Of a stretch of 64,000 nucleotides of DNA, positions 28,159 to 36,949 are shown piece after piece. The translations under genes were made by a program, and so were the position numbers. Source of the DNA: Paucihalobacter ruber (GTDB lineage Bacteria > Bacteroidota > Bacteroidia > Flavobacteriales > Flavobacteriaceae); contig NZ_VHIQ01000003.1 in NCBI RefSeq assembly GCF_006494535.1, positions 248,001 through 312,000 on the forward strand. Reading direction: 5' to 3'. The notes below the pieces were generated by a model, which worked only from the letters and a program-made list of their open reading frames with translations, ran no database searches and had not been told where the DNA came from. Position 1 is the first letter of the stretch; each line of letters begins with the position of its first letter.

Positions 28159-28166
28159 CAAAGATA
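28159..28166 (-). promoter_or_regulatory. -7 promoter box for rimO
   Basis: On the minus strand TATCTTTG followed by CA is an exact TAnnTTTG match. It is centred 22 bases before ATG 28140 and decides that start against the upstream ATG 28173. Confidence 0.6.
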
Positions 28167-28225
28167 CAACCAATGTTAAACCTTTTATATATTTTTAAGT
28201 CTTATAAAGAAAATTCTACACGGCC

Positions 28226-29302
28226 ATGTCAATCAAATTCAAAATTATACCTTTTTTAATATTGGCTCTTTTCACTTGTTCCTCTGAAGACGACAATCCG
28301 CCAACTGTTATCATTCCGGAGGAAGAGATTTATTTTCCGCCTATTAATTCGGATGTATGGGAAACCAAAAGCATCGCAGAATTAGGATGGAATAACAACG
28401 AATTACAACCACTACTCGATTTTTTAGAAGAAAAAAACACGAAAAGTTTCATGGTTCTACACAACGGAAAAATAGTGATTGAATCGTACTTTAATAACCA
28501 TACAGCAACTTCGCCTTGGTATTGGGCCAGTGCCGGAAAAACGCTTACCACGGCCATTACCGGTATTGCCGAAAGAGAAGGATTTATCAACATCAACAAC
28601 AAAGTATCTGATTACATAGGAACCGGTTGGACCAGCGCACCCTTAGAAAAAGAAAATTTAATTACCTGCAAAAACTTACTGTCCATGACTTCAGGCTTAA
28701 ACGACGCCTTAGGCAATAATGTATCGCCTGATAATTTGCAGTACACTGCCGATGCCGGAACGCGTTGGGCGTATCACAATGTTTATAAGAAACTTCAGGA
28801 TGTTGTTGCACAATCAACAGGTCTATCATGGGACAATTATTTTAATAGCAGGTTAAAAAACAAAATTGGGATGTCCGGCGCCTGGATTGCAAGTGATGAT
28901 TTTAATGTCTATTGGAGTAATACGCGAAGTATGGCGCGTTTTGGTCTATTAATTTACGCCGATGGTAAATGGGAAAATGATCAAATCATTCCACAAGATT
29001 TTTTAAATGATGCGGTGAATACCTCTCAAAATCTCAATCAAGCTTATGGCTATATGTGGTGGTTGAATGGAAAATCGACTTACAGGCTGCCACAAACACA
29101 ATTTCAGTTTAACGGTTCACTCATACCCAACGCCCCAAATGATATGTATTGTGCTTTGGGCAGAGACGACCAAAAAATATACATTGTACCAAGTAAACAA
29201 TTGGTTGTGGTTAGAATGGGACAACCTGCAGACGAGGCTAATTTTGCGTTGTCGGGTTTTGATAATGAGTTGTGGTTGCGGATTAATGCGCTTTCAGATT
29301 AG
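28226..29302 (+). CDS. serine hydrolase (beta-lactamase family, class C-like fold), lipoprotein
   Basis: The 358-residue protein has a lipoprotein signal ending at LFTC (Cys18) and a short acidic spacer. The beta-lactamase/transpeptidase-like domain has the SxxK motif SAGK (S102-K105) and the tyrosine motif YHN (183-185). The third motif (KTG-type box) is not clearly seen. Such proteins are often esterases or D-amino peptidases, so resistance to beta-lactams should not be inferred. It diverges from rimO. Confidence 0.88.
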   Translation: MSIKFKIIPFLILALFTCSSEDDNPPTVIIPEEEIYFPPINSDVWETKSIAELGWNNNELQPLLDFLEEKNTKSFMVLHNGKIVIESYFNNHTATSPWYWASAGKTLTTAITGIAEREGFININNKVSDYIGTGWTSAPLEKENLITCKNLLSMTSGLNDALGNNVSPDNLQYTADAGTRWAYHNVYKKLQDVVAQSTGLSWDNYFNSRLKNKIGMSGAWIASDDFNVYWSNTRSMARFGLLIYADGKWENDQIIPQDFLNDAVNTSQNLNQAYGYMWWLNGKSTYRLPQTQFQFNGSLIPNAPNDMYCALGRDDQKIYIVPSKQLVVVRMGQPADEANFALSGFDNELWLRINALSD

Positions 29303-29503
29303 AAGTAATTTTTAGGCGATTGACTTTTTCCAATATGCTATCCGAAGTTTTCAACTTAGTACTATTTTGTCTAAGCTATCAACGTACCAAATTACACAAC
29401 GATAAAAAGAAAGATTAATATTACGGCTTTGCTTAAAGATAACTGGCGGTTTTTTTCGAGAAGCTATGATCTTCCAAGAGTTAGTAATACTTCTTCTGAA
29501 TTA

Positions 29504-30508
29504 TTAATTACCCTTAACTCTCTCCCACAAATCCCCCAATAATTTTTGAGCATCTCCCCTATTTTTTTCAGTTTCTTTGGCATAGATAATACCTTCTTTC
29601 TCGTATAACAGATAAGTAAATGCAAATTCAGGATTTTTTGGATTGTTGTTTAGGAGTCCAAAGCGCAAATCGTTAAAATATAATTGATCTTTCTTTTTAG
29701 AGATGGTAAACCATCCATTTTCTGTAATCTTTATAAGTCGTTTTACATTCGGATTTTGAATCCAATCACCCAATAAATGATGATTTTTTGGAAATGAATG
29801 AAAGGTAATGGGTTTTGAATCAAACAGGGAATAATCACCGATCAGAAAAGCATCCTCTGTTTCAACATTGGCATACCAAAGAACAGTATTTAAAGGAGCC
29901 GGTTTGGTTTGAAGCTGGTTGTATGCAATTTGTTGTTCTTGCAATGCTTCTTCAAATTTTGCGTAGGTTATTCCCTTTAAAATAAGCGTAATTAGAAGAT
30001 AACTACTGCTCACTGTTAATCCCAAACGGTTATAAAAACGGCGTTTTGGTGAAGTGCGCTTTTGAAACATTGTTAAAATCAAAAACAATAAAAAAGGGAA
30101 TGTGTAAAGTGGGTCGATCACAAAAATGGTTTTCAAGGCCACCCGGTATTCAAAAGGCCAAAAAAATTGGGTACCCCAGGTGGTGAAACCGTCCAAAATT
30201 GGATGGGTAATTAATGCCCAAAAAAACAGCCAGCTCCAATGTTTCCAACTCAGTCCCGATTTTTTTTCAATATTGGAAACCAACCATCCAAAAATGGGTG
30301 CAAACACCACCGAAAAGAAAATAGAATGGGTAAAACCTCTGTGTATTTCAATAGCCGTAATGGCGTCTGTTAAAAGGTTGGCTACAATGTCCAAATCAGG
30401 AATGGTCCCTGCTATAGCGCCATAAAACATGGCCTTATTGCCTACTTTTTTTCCTAATACAGCTTCTCCAACAGCAGCACCTAAAACGATTTGAGTTAAT
30501 GAATCCAT
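29504..30508 (-). CDS. membrane-bound metal-dependent hydrolase (YdjM/DUF457 family)
   Basis: The 334-residue protein has several N-terminal membrane helices with the family's conserved metal-ligand motifs: GTIPDLDIV, HRGFTHSIFF and HPILDGFTTWGTQFF. A soluble C-terminal region of about 140 residues (WYANVETEDAFLIGDYS onwards) follows the last helix. Members are inner-membrane proteins, one named for LexA regulation in E. coli, with no firmly known substrate. It is isolated, with gaps of 201 and 290 bases on its sides. Confidence 0.88.
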   Translation of the reverse strand: MDSLTQIVLGAAVGEAVLGKKVGNKAMFYGAIAGTIPDLDIVANLLTDAITAIEIHRGFTHSIFFSVVFAPIFGWLVSNIEKKSGLSWKHWSWLFFWALITHPILDGFTTWGTQFFWPFEYRVALKTIFVIDPLYTFPFLLFLILTMFQKRTSPKRRFYNRLGLTVSSSYLLITLILKGITYAKFEEALQEQQIAYNQLQTKPAPLNTVLWYANVETEDAFLIGDYSLFDSKPITFHSFPKNHHLLGDWIQNPNVKRLIKITENGWFTISKKKDQLYFNDLRFGLLNNNPKNPEFAFTYLLYEKEGIIYAKETEKNRGDAQKLLGDLWERVKGN

Positions 30509-30798
30509 TTAATGTTCCTAGTTTTTTGACTTTGGGGGTTCTAAATAAAATAGGGCCTTGTAAATTTTTATTTCTGATTTATGCCTTTCTTTAAAATTAT
30601 TACACCCCTAAAGTCCCCTCAAGGGGACAATTAACGGAAATTGCAAGGCATCTATAGTATTTATGTTAAGTAATAACCATTCGTCGCATGCAACATAGCC
30701 ACATATTCATCTGAAATTTAATAGGACTTTTTTATTGTTGATATCCGATTTCTCTTTCATCGATATAACAACCAAAATTGAGTAAATTTAATTGAACT
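30509..30798. other. 290-base intergenic region holding a palindromic repeat
   Basis: This gap separates the YdjM-like gene from the amidase gene, both on the minus strand. It contains the 33-base repeat described at 30600-30632 and otherwise AT-rich sequence. I see no open frame of note, tRNA or convincing terminator in it. Confidence 0.6.
30600..30632. repeat. dispersed palindromic repeat, copy 1
   Basis: A 33-base stretch is identical to bases 36841-36873. Its core is a hairpin with arms GTCCCC and GGGGAC around TCAA, preceded by ACCCCTAAA. The G+C-rich core stands out in AT-rich intergenic DNA. Two identical copies in separate gaps fit a REP-like family. Confidence 0.85.
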
Positions 30799-32523
30799 TT
30801 AATTATAATTTTTAGGTGCAATTCGCTTTTTACTAGCCTGCTCATAAGACTTAGCCCATTTTAACAAGTTCTTTTCCTGATTTGGTCTGGCTATAAAAGT
30901 TAAACCTTTTGGTGCGCCATTTTCGGCATAACCCATAGGAACTGTAATTGCGGGATATTCGGCAACCGCAGCATAACCGGCATGGTAATTATTTATTGAC
31001 AGAAAGCCGTCTAAATTATCGGCATTAAACGGTTGTTCAAAAAACTTTCGGCCATTGGTTTTAAGCGTATCTCTAATGCGTCTTAAATATTGGGTGTCGC
31101 CTTTATCGGATACAATTCCTCTGAATAAGGCTTGTCCGTAGGGCATAAAATTAATAGAATCTAGACTATTAAAATTAATCACATCCTGAACGTTAGAAAT
31201 TTTAACCGACGGATTGGCATAATTACTCATATATGCCGGTAAATCTTTTTTCATATCGAGATTGAGCAATCTTAAAAAGTTAGGCAAACTCGCTTCAGTC
31301 TCATCAATTTCCACAATAGTTGCTCCTAATTCTTTCAACTTCTCAACAGCTTCAAGATATAAACTATCTTCCATCAAGCGCTTAACTGCGGCAAAACGTT
31401 TTCCTTCCAAAGCATTTTTTTCAAGGTTGCTATAATAAAAACCTTTGGAGTGGTTGGTGCGAATAGCCTTCTTATCGTCTTTATCATAACCATACATGGC
31501 ATCTAATAAAATAGCGGCGTCGCCTACCGTTTTAGCTATTGGACCGGCAGTATCGAGGGTTTCAGAAATTGGAATGACACCACTTCTACTTACCAAGCCT
31601 ACAGTAGGTTTTAATCCAACCACAGAATTTTGACTTGAAGGCGATAAAATAGAACCTGAAGTTTCTGAACCAACGGCAGCCGCACAGAAATTGGCAGCTA
31701 CTGCCACAGCACTGCCTGAGCTAGATCCGCCGGTATCAATCATTTTTCTTCCATACGGATTAAGCGTTTGGCCGCCCAAAGCGCTATAACCACTGGGACA
31801 ATTGCCACAGAAAAAATAAGCCCATTCACTCAAATTGGCCTTGCCTAAGATGAGTCCGCCAGATTTTTTAATCTGTTGTACCAAAAAAGCATCAGAAGTC
31901 CGGTTGTCTCTAAGTGCTACAGCTCCTGCCGTTGTTGACATACCAGAAGCATTAACATTATCCTTCAACAAAATTGGCATACCGTAGATGGCGTGTCTGT
32001 TTGGGTTGTATTTTAACTCTTGATCTTTCATTTTAGCTTCTACAATCACCGTAGGATTTATTGAAATCACAGAGTTAAGAGATAAATCGTTTTCTCTGTC
32101 AAATTCCCTGATACGATACAAATAAAATTTTGTTAAAAGCTCATATGATAGATTACCCTTGGTAATATGCGATTGTAATGTAAGGATATCCTGATCTAAA
32201 ACAAGAGGCTTTAAGCGCTCGTAGTCTTCGGCTGTGAAATCGCTCATTGCAGAGTTGATGGGTGTCCAAATATCAAGTCTTGAAATATGCCTTGAGTCTA
32301 AAACTTCAAATTCTCTAAATTGCTTGGTAGAAATTGCGCTGATATCAGTACTATCATCTGATTCAGAAACCTCAACATCTAGAGCTTCTTCTTTCTTATT
32401 ATTGCTATTTTTACATGAACTTAACAAGAAAACAAATACTAATAATATTAATACTTGACTAACACGACTAAAAAAGTTGAAAGCGTTATTGATTTTTAAA
32501 GTAGCTAAAGGCATAGGTTTCAT
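30799..32523 (-). CDS. amidase-signature family hydrolase, lipoprotein
   Basis: The 574-residue protein has a hydrophobic leader (VLILLVFVFLL) ending in SSC, a likely lipobox, then an acidic linker of about 30 residues. The amidase-signature domain holds the catalytic Lys in ILLKDNVNASGM and the Ser cluster GGSSSGSAVAVAANF, both intact. Homologues act on diverse amides. The family also includes GatA, but the lipoprotein signal and absence of gatB/gatC argue against a tRNA amidotransferase role. A downstream start at the fourth residue (32514) is possible. Confidence 0.9.
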   Translation of the reverse strand: MKPMPLATLKINNAFNFFSRVSQVLILLVFVFLLSSCKNSNNKKEEALDVEVSESDDSTDISAISTKQFREFEVLDSRHISRLDIWTPINSAMSDFTAEDYERLKPLVLDQDILTLQSHITKGNLSYELLTKFYLYRIREFDRENDLSLNSVISINPTVIVEAKMKDQELKYNPNRHAIYGMPILLKDNVNASGMSTTAGAVALRDNRTSDAFLVQQIKKSGGLILGKANLSEWAYFFCGNCPSGYSALGGQTLNPYGRKMIDTGGSSSGSAVAVAANFCAAAVGSETSGSILSPSSQNSVVGLKPTVGLVSRSGVIPISETLDTAGPIAKTVGDAAILLDAMYGYDKDDKKAIRTNHSKGFYYSNLEKNALEGKRFAAVKRLMEDSLYLEAVEKLKELGATIVEIDETEASLPNFLRLLNLDMKKDLPAYMSNYANPSVKISNVQDVINFNSLDSINFMPYGQALFRGIVSDKGDTQYLRRIRDTLKTNGRKFFEQPFNADNLDGFLSINNYHAGYAAVAEYPAITVPMGYAENGAPKGLTFIARPNQEKNLLKWAKSYEQASKKRIAPKNYN

Positions 32524-32612
32524 TTTTTCTCTAAAATAAGAAAAATGAACATACAGAGCGTAAAACGTATCATTAAAAAGTGGCTGAATTTCTATAAATA
32601 ATTCAATAATAA

Positions 32613-33566
32613 TTATTTGAAAAATGAATCAACAAATTCAAATTTATTAAATACCTGTAATTGCTCAATACCTTCGCCTACGCCAATATACTTAACAGGA
32701 ATTTGAAACTGGTCTGAGATACCAATAACCACACCGCCTTTTGCGGTGCCGTCTAGTTTTGTGACTGCAAGCGCATTGACTTCGGTAGCAGCGGTAAAAT
32801 GTTTAGCTTGCTCAAAGGCATTTTGACCGGTAGAACCATCTAAAACTAATAATACTTCTTGTGGTGCATCGGGGACAACTTTTTGCATCACGCGTTTAAT
32901 TTTGGTTAGCTCATTCATCAAGTTAACTTTGTTATGAAGTCTTCCTGCCGTATCAATTATAACAACATCGGCATTTTGATTAACGGCACTTTGCAGCGTA
33001 TCAAACGCCACAGAAGCAGGATCACTACCCATATATTGTTTAACGATTGGTACACCTACTCTATCTGCCCAAATTTGTAATTGGTCAATAGCAGCAGCTC
33101 TAAAAGTATCGGCTGCACCAAGAACAACGCTGTAGCCCTGTTTTTTAAATTGATAAGCCAATTTTCCTATGGTAGTTGTTTTACCCACACCGTTGACACC
33201 AACCACCATGATTACATAAGGTTTATGCACGCTATTGATACTAAAATCTGTTGCATCACCACTATTGGTTTCAGATAATAAAGCCGCAATTTCTTCTCTT
33301 AATATTTGATTGAGTTCTTGCGTACCCAAATATTTATCTCGGGCTACACGAGCTTCGATACGCTCAATTACTTTTAAGGTTGTTTCTACGCCTACATCAC
33401 TTGTAACCAACACCTCTTCAAGGTTATCGAGAACATCGTCATCAACTTTAGATTTACCCGCGATTGCTTTGTTAAACTTAGAGAAAAAGGAGGATTTCGA
33501 CTTCTCTAATCCTTGGTCTAACTGTTCTTTTTTATCGGAAGAAAATATTTTTTTAAAGAAACTCAT
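32613..33566 (-). CDS. ftsY: signal recognition particle receptor FtsY
   Basis: The 317-residue GTPase starts MSFFKKIFSSDKK; ATG 33566 is preferred to an upstream option at 33593 because the -7 box sits at 33619-33626 and the conserved opening begins here. The short acidic N-domain is followed by the SRP GTPase motifs: P-loop GVNGVGKT (123-130), AADTFRAAAIDQL, DTAGRLHN and TKLDGTAKGG. FtsY docks ribosome-bound SRP at the membrane. The E. coli-type long acidic A domain is absent, as usual in this phylum. Confidence 0.96.
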   Translation of the reverse strand: MSFFKKIFSSDKKEQLDQGLEKSKSSFFSKFNKAIAGKSKVDDDVLDNLEEVLVTSDVGVETTLKVIERIEARVARDKYLGTQELNQILREEIAALLSETNSGDATDFSINSVHKPYVIMVVGVNGVGKTTTIGKLAYQFKKQGYSVVLGAADTFRAAAIDQLQIWADRVGVPIVKQYMGSDPASVAFDTLQSAVNQNADVVIIDTAGRLHNKVNLMNELTKIKRVMQKVVPDAPQEVLLVLDGSTGQNAFEQAKHFTAATEVNALAVTKLDGTAKGGVVIGISDQFQIPVKYIGVGEGIEQLQVFNKFEFVDSFFK

Positions 33567-33618
33567 ATAGCAATAATTAATTCTAAAGGCCAATTTAGTG
33601 CGCTTCAGTTTAAGAAGA

Positions 33619-33626
33619 CAAAATTA
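33619..33626 (-). promoter_or_regulatory. -7 promoter box for ftsY
   Basis: The minus strand reads TAATTTTG, a full TAnnTTTG match 53 bases upstream of the ftsY ATG and downstream of the terminator that closes the ribosomal protein genes. Confidence 0.5.
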
Positions 33627-33674
33627 GTATTTTTAATAGTTAAAACTAAGCATTAACATACTAAATAAAAAGCA

Positions 33675-33707
33675 ATAAAAAAGCTGTTCCGTAAAACGAA
33701 ACAGCTT
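33675..33707 (-). terminator. terminator after the rpmB-rpmG-DUF4295 genes
   Basis: Arms AAGCTGTT (33681-33688) and AACAGCTT (33700-33707) form an 8-bp stem. Read leftward, it ends in a run of T. It lies 23 bases past the DUF4295 stop. Confidence 0.8.
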
Positions 33708-33729
33708 TTAATATTAGGATTATAAAAAC

Positions 33730-33882
33730 TTAGTTACTCTTTAAAAAATCGTCAACTAGTTCCGGAGACATAACAGACTCAACAAATGTATAAGCACCGG
33801 TTTTTGGTGACTTAACCATTTTAATAGCTTTGGTTAATCTTTTAGATCCTGTTTGTAAAGTTGCTACTGCTTTCTTTGCCAT
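33730..33882 (-). CDS. DUF4295 family small protein
   Basis: This 50-residue frame starts MAKKAVATLQTGSKRLTKAI and ends VDDFLKSN. It is very basic, like a ribosomal protein. Its sequence and place right after rpmG match DUF4295, a small family I know only from Bacteroidota, consistently beside rpmB and rpmG. A ribosome-associated role is a reasonable inference, because of charge and operon, but is not shown. A terminator follows 23 bases downstream. Confidence 0.88.
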   Translation of the reverse strand: MAKKAVATLQTGSKRLTKAIKMVKSPKTGAYTFVESVMSPELVDDFLKSN

Positions 33883-33933
33883 GATTCAAATGTGTTGAAT
33901 TTGAAATTTTTACAAATTGTAAAAACTTCTAAA

Positions 33934-34122
33934 TTATTTAATTTCTTTGTGAACAGTCATACGCTTAAGAATTGGATTAAATTTTTTAATCTCCATTCTT
34001 TCTGGCGTATTTTTTTTATTTTTTGTAGTGATATATCTTGAAGTTCCCGGTTGACCAGACTCTTTGTGCTCTGTGCACTCTAATATCACCTGTATTCTAT
34101 TTCCTTTACTTTTCTTTGCCAT
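33934..34122 (-). CDS. rpmG: 50S ribosomal protein L33
   Basis: The 62-residue protein matches L33: [20 protein letters not shown], the central [18 protein letters not shown] and a basic end. Only one Cys is present at the position where zinc-binding forms have CxxC pairs, so this is a C-minus type that does not bind zinc. It lies 27 bases after rpmB and 51 before the DUF4295 gene. Confidence 0.96.
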   Translation of the reverse strand: MAKKSKGNRIQVILECTEHKESGQPGTSRYITTKNKKNTPERMEIKKFNPILKRMTVHKEIK

Positions 34123-34149
34123 TGTGACGGTGTTTTAGCGCTTTGTAAA

Positions 34150-34386
34150 TTATTTTAATAAACCGTTAGTTCTAGCTTTTTTTAAAGCAGCTGAAATACC
34201 GATTTTATTAATGGTTTTTAATGCCGATGTAGATACTTTTAAAGTAACCCACTTATCTTCTTCGGGAATGTAGAAACGCTTCTTAAATAGGTTAGCCTCA
34301 AATCTACGCTTGGTTTTATTCATAGCGTGAGAAACATTGTTTCCAACCATTGCTTTTTTCCCGGTAAGTTCACAAACTTTAGACAT
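34150..34386 (-). CDS. rpmB: 50S ribosomal protein L28
   Basis: The 78-residue protein has the L28 hallmarks MSKVCELTGKKAMVGNNVSHAMNK split over the N-terminus (no second Cys pair), RFEANLFKKRFYIPEE and TLKVSTSALKTINK. It is the first gene of the rpmB, rpmG, DUF4295 unit and has the best promoter of the window just upstream. Confidence 0.97.
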   Translation of the reverse strand: MSKVCELTGKKAMVGNNVSHAMNKTKRRFEANLFKKRFYIPEEDKWVTLKVSTSALKTINKIGISAALKKARTNGLLK

Positions 34387-34425
34387 TTCTTTCTAACTTT
34401 AGGTATGTTATTTTAAAACAGGGTG

Positions 34426-34456
34426 CAAATTTAGCAAAACTAATTCATTCAACAAA
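34426..34456 (-). promoter_or_regulatory. full -33/-7 promoter for rpmB
   Basis: On the minus strand TTTG (34453-34456) is followed by exactly 19 bases and then TAAATTTG (34426-34433) and C. This fits the Bacteroidota consensus TTTG-N19-TAnnTTTG completely. It lies 40 bases before the L28 start. Confidence 0.75.
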
Positions 34457-34465
34457 CTAAAGTTG

Positions 34466-35713
34466 TTAGTTTTTTAAAATTTCTTTTAGTAGCATTTCCA
34501 GTGCCTTATTAACACCTTTATCTATCACCTTTTCACGATGATTTCCAAAGTTGAAATTTTCAACAATTACTTGGCTTGGGCCTGCTACCGCGATACAAAC
34601 TTCACCTACCTCAGCTTGCTCATCTCCTTTTTCGGGTCCGGCATTGCCTGTAGTTGCTGCAGCGTAATCTGTTTGAAATAATTGTTTGGCTGCAATTGCC
34701 ATGGCTTTGGCCACCTCATTACTAACTACGCCATAGGCTTTGATAATTGTTTCATCAACACCTAAAATATTAATTTTAGTTTCGGTGGCGTAACAATTGA
34801 TGCCACCTTTATAAAACTTAGACGCACCTGAGTGTTTTGTGATGAATTCAGAGATTTTTCCACCGGTAAAGCTTTCGGCTAATGATAATGTTTGCCGGCG
34901 CTCCTTTAACTGCGCACCAATGATGGTTTCAATGGTTTCTTCGCCTTCAAAACCCACAAAAATATCTTCTATTTGAGGAATGAGCAGTTCGATTAGCCGT
35001 TGCATTTGGTCCTCGATAGCTTTTTTATCCATGCCTTTGGCCGATAGTCTCAATCTAACCTTTCCTAAATTTGGCAGATAGGCCAATTTAAAATTTGAAG
35101 GCAAACTATCTTCAAAAGCTTCAATACGATTGGCGATAGCGCTTTCTCCAAGTCCGTAAGTGAGTAAGGTTTTGTGCAGAATATAAGGAAACTTAAAAGT
35201 TTTTCTAAGATTTGGTAACACTTCGTTAGTAACTAAAGCTTTCATCTCATAAGGTACACCCGGCAAAGAAATAAAAACCTTCTCTCCTTTTTTAAACCAC
35301 ATTCCGGGAGCCGTACCGTATTTATTCATCATAACCGTGCAAGTTGACGGTACTAAGGCCTGTTTCCTGTTTAAATCTGATATGGGTGTATTGATATATT
35401 TTTCGAAAAGCATTTCAACATTAGCCAACACTTCTTTGTTGGTTACCATATGGTCACCAAAAAACTCACAAAGCGTTAATTTGGTAATATCATCTTTGGT
35501 TGGACCCAAACCGCCGGTCATAATAATTATATTGGCGTTAGACTCGGCTTCGGCCAAGGCCTTTAAAATTTGTGTTTTATCGTCCTGAACCGAAGTGATT
35601 TGATAAACAGAAACCCCAATTTTATTGAGTTCTTTGGCTATGAAGGCTGAATTGGTGTCAATAATCTGCCCAATGAGAATCTCATCGCCAATAGTTATAA
35701 TTTCGGCTAGCAT
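34466..35713 (-). CDS. cinA: CinA family protein (nicotinamide-nucleotide amidase)
   Basis: The 415-residue protein has two domains. Residues 1-170 are MoCF-like (EIITIGDEILIGQIIDTNS, MTGGLGPTKDDIT). The C-terminal CinA domain (SLAESFTGGKISEFI, YAAATTGNAGPEKG) is the nicotinamide-mononucleotide deamidase part. Known members recycle NMN in NAD metabolism; the name derives from competence genes. The family's usual TAESCTGG appears here as LAESFTGG. The gene shares its first base with the stop of the Hpt gene. Confidence 0.93.
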   Translation of the reverse strand: MLAEIITIGDEILIGQIIDTNSAFIAKELNKIGVSVYQITSVQDDKTQILKALAEAESNANIIIMTGGLGPTKDDITKLTLCEFFGDHMVTNKEVLANVEMLFEKYINTPISDLNRKQALVPSTCTVMMNKYGTAPGMWFKKGEKVFISLPGVPYEMKALVTNEVLPNLRKTFKFPYILHKTLLTYGLGESAIANRIEAFEDSLPSNFKLAYLPNLGKVRLRLSAKGMDKKAIEDQMQRLIELLIPQIEDIFVGFEGEETIETIIGAQLKERRQTLSLAESFTGGKISEFITKHSGASKFYKGGINCYATETKINILGVDETIIKAYGVVSNEVAKAMAIAAKQLFQTDYAAATTGNAGPEKGDEQAEVGEVCIAVAGPSQVIVENFNFGNHREKVIDKGVNKALEMLLKEILKN

Positions 35714-36054
35714 TACAGATTAAAATCCTGTTTAATTTCTTCGGAAGCGTTGGTAATAGCGTTTAAAACCACTTCTAATTCGGCGGAAACATCCTTATCG
35801 ATTTGTTCAAATTTACCCCAATCTTGAACGATAATTAATTTATCTAACACGCCCAATTCAAACAAATCAACGGTTGGTTTCATTTTGTGAGCGGCTTGAT
35901 ACGCGTTGTAGAAATCTTTTTCGGCTACTGCTTTTTTGAGTCTTTCGGCGTCTTCAGGCACTTCTTCCAGAAATGCTACGGCTATAGCCATAATGAAATC
36001 TTCATCGCCCTCGGCCATTTCTTTAATTCGGTATAATTTATAATTCTGTTCCAT
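35713..36054 (-). CDS. histidine phosphotransfer (Hpt) domain protein
   Basis: The 113-residue helical protein has a single Hpt domain: FLEEVPEDAERLKKAV, then AYQAAHKMKPTVDLF, whose His56 in the HKMKP context is the phosphoacceptor site. Stand-alone Hpt proteins shuttle phosphate between hybrid kinases and response regulators. No kinase or regulator is nearby, so its partners are unknown. It overlaps cinA by one base and starts one base past the hydrolase stop. Confidence 0.88.
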   Translation of the reverse strand: MEQNYKLYRIKEMAEGDEDFIMAIAVAFLEEVPEDAERLKKAVAEKDFYNAYQAAHKMKPTVDLFELGVLDKLIIVQDWGKFEQIDKDVSAELEVVLNAITNASEEIKQDFNL

Positions 36055-36666
36055 TTACTTAACTTTTATAGAAAACATTTCAGTTTCTTCAATAAATCCT
36101 TGAAGCACATCGTTGGCCGAAACCTTTCCAACTCCTGCCGGCGTGCCTGTAAAGATAATATCTCCGATTTTTAAAGTGAAATATTTTGATACATATTCTA
36201 TAATTTCATCAATTTTCCACAACATATAGGTTGTATTTCCCTTTTGAACAACCGCTTCATTCTTTTTCAGACTGAAGTTGATGTTGTTGACATCGGCAAA
36301 ATTTGACTTTGGCAACCATTTTCCAACCACGGCAGCACCATCAAAAGCTTTGGCTTTTTCCCATGGTAAACCTTTGGCTTTTAATACCGATTGCACATCT
36401 CTTGCTGTAAAGTCGATACCCAGACCTATTTCGTCGTAATATTTATGTGCAAATTTTTTATCGATGTGCTTACCTATTTTATGGATTTTAACCAAAATTT
36501 CAACTTCGTGATGTACATCGTTTGAAAATTCGGGAATAAAAAAGGGTTGTTTTTTAAGCAAAATTGAAGTATCCGGTTTTAAAAACACCACCGGATCTGT
36601 TGGTTTTTCGTTTTGCAACTCGGCGATGTGTTCTGTGTAGTTGCGGCCTATGCAGATTAATTTCAT
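36055..36666 (-). CDS. fumarylacetoacetate hydrolase family protein
   Basis: The 203-residue enzyme is a short FAH-family member: MKLICIGRNYTEHIAEL, then HHEVEILVKIHKIGK with metal ligands, GIDFTARDVQ, KAFDGAAVVG and DIIFTGTPAGVGKVS. Family members cleave or decarboxylate 2-oxo acids such as acylpyruvates and oxaloacetate with Mg. The real substrate cannot be read from the sequence. It leads the hydrolase, Hpt, cinA trio. Confidence 0.92.
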   Translation of the reverse strand: MKLICIGRNYTEHIAELQNEKPTDPVVFLKPDTSILLKKQPFFIPEFSNDVHHEVEILVKIHKIGKHIDKKFAHKYYDEIGLGIDFTARDVQSVLKAKGLPWEKAKAFDGAAVVGKWLPKSNFADVNNINFSLKKNEAVVQKGNTTYMLWKIDEIIEYVSKYFTLKIGDIIFTGTPAGVGKVSANDVLQGFIEETEMFSIKVK

Positions 36667-36949
36667 AGTTTTAAAGTAGGTTTTTCATAATAATTGAAAC
36701 TTGTTGGTTTTAAAACACAAACTTCAGTTAATTTATAAGTTCTAAGGATTTGAACTTGATTTAATGGATCCCATTTTTTATCATTCATTTCTGACTTTCA
36801 ATTTTAGAATCAAAGTAGATGTTTAAATTTATAGTATTATTTACACCCCTAAAGTCCCCTCAAGGGGACAATTCAAATAACAATAATTCCCTCATCTCGA
36901 TTTAAAATTCTCTATCTTTTCTCTTTTCTTTGTTCTCTTTTCTATCTTC
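36667..36949. other. 283-base intergenic region holding a palindromic repeat
   Basis: This region lies between the exonuclease gene and the FAH-family gene, both leftward. It holds copy 2 of the 33-base palindromic repeat, and a pyrimidine-rich stretch (about 36918-36950) with several TTCTCTTTTCT-like runs. I see no gene or RNA. Confidence 0.55.
36841..36873. repeat. dispersed palindromic repeat, copy 2
   Basis: Identical over 33 bases to 30600-30632, same orientation, with the same hairpin core GTCCCC-TCAA-GGGGAC. The flanking sequence differs, apart from general AT-richness. Confidence 0.85.

Noticed and set aside
28226-29302. Beta-lactam resistance gene
   Set aside because: The fold motifs fit a broad serine hydrolase family, the third lactamase motif is not clear, and nothing indicates lactam turnover.
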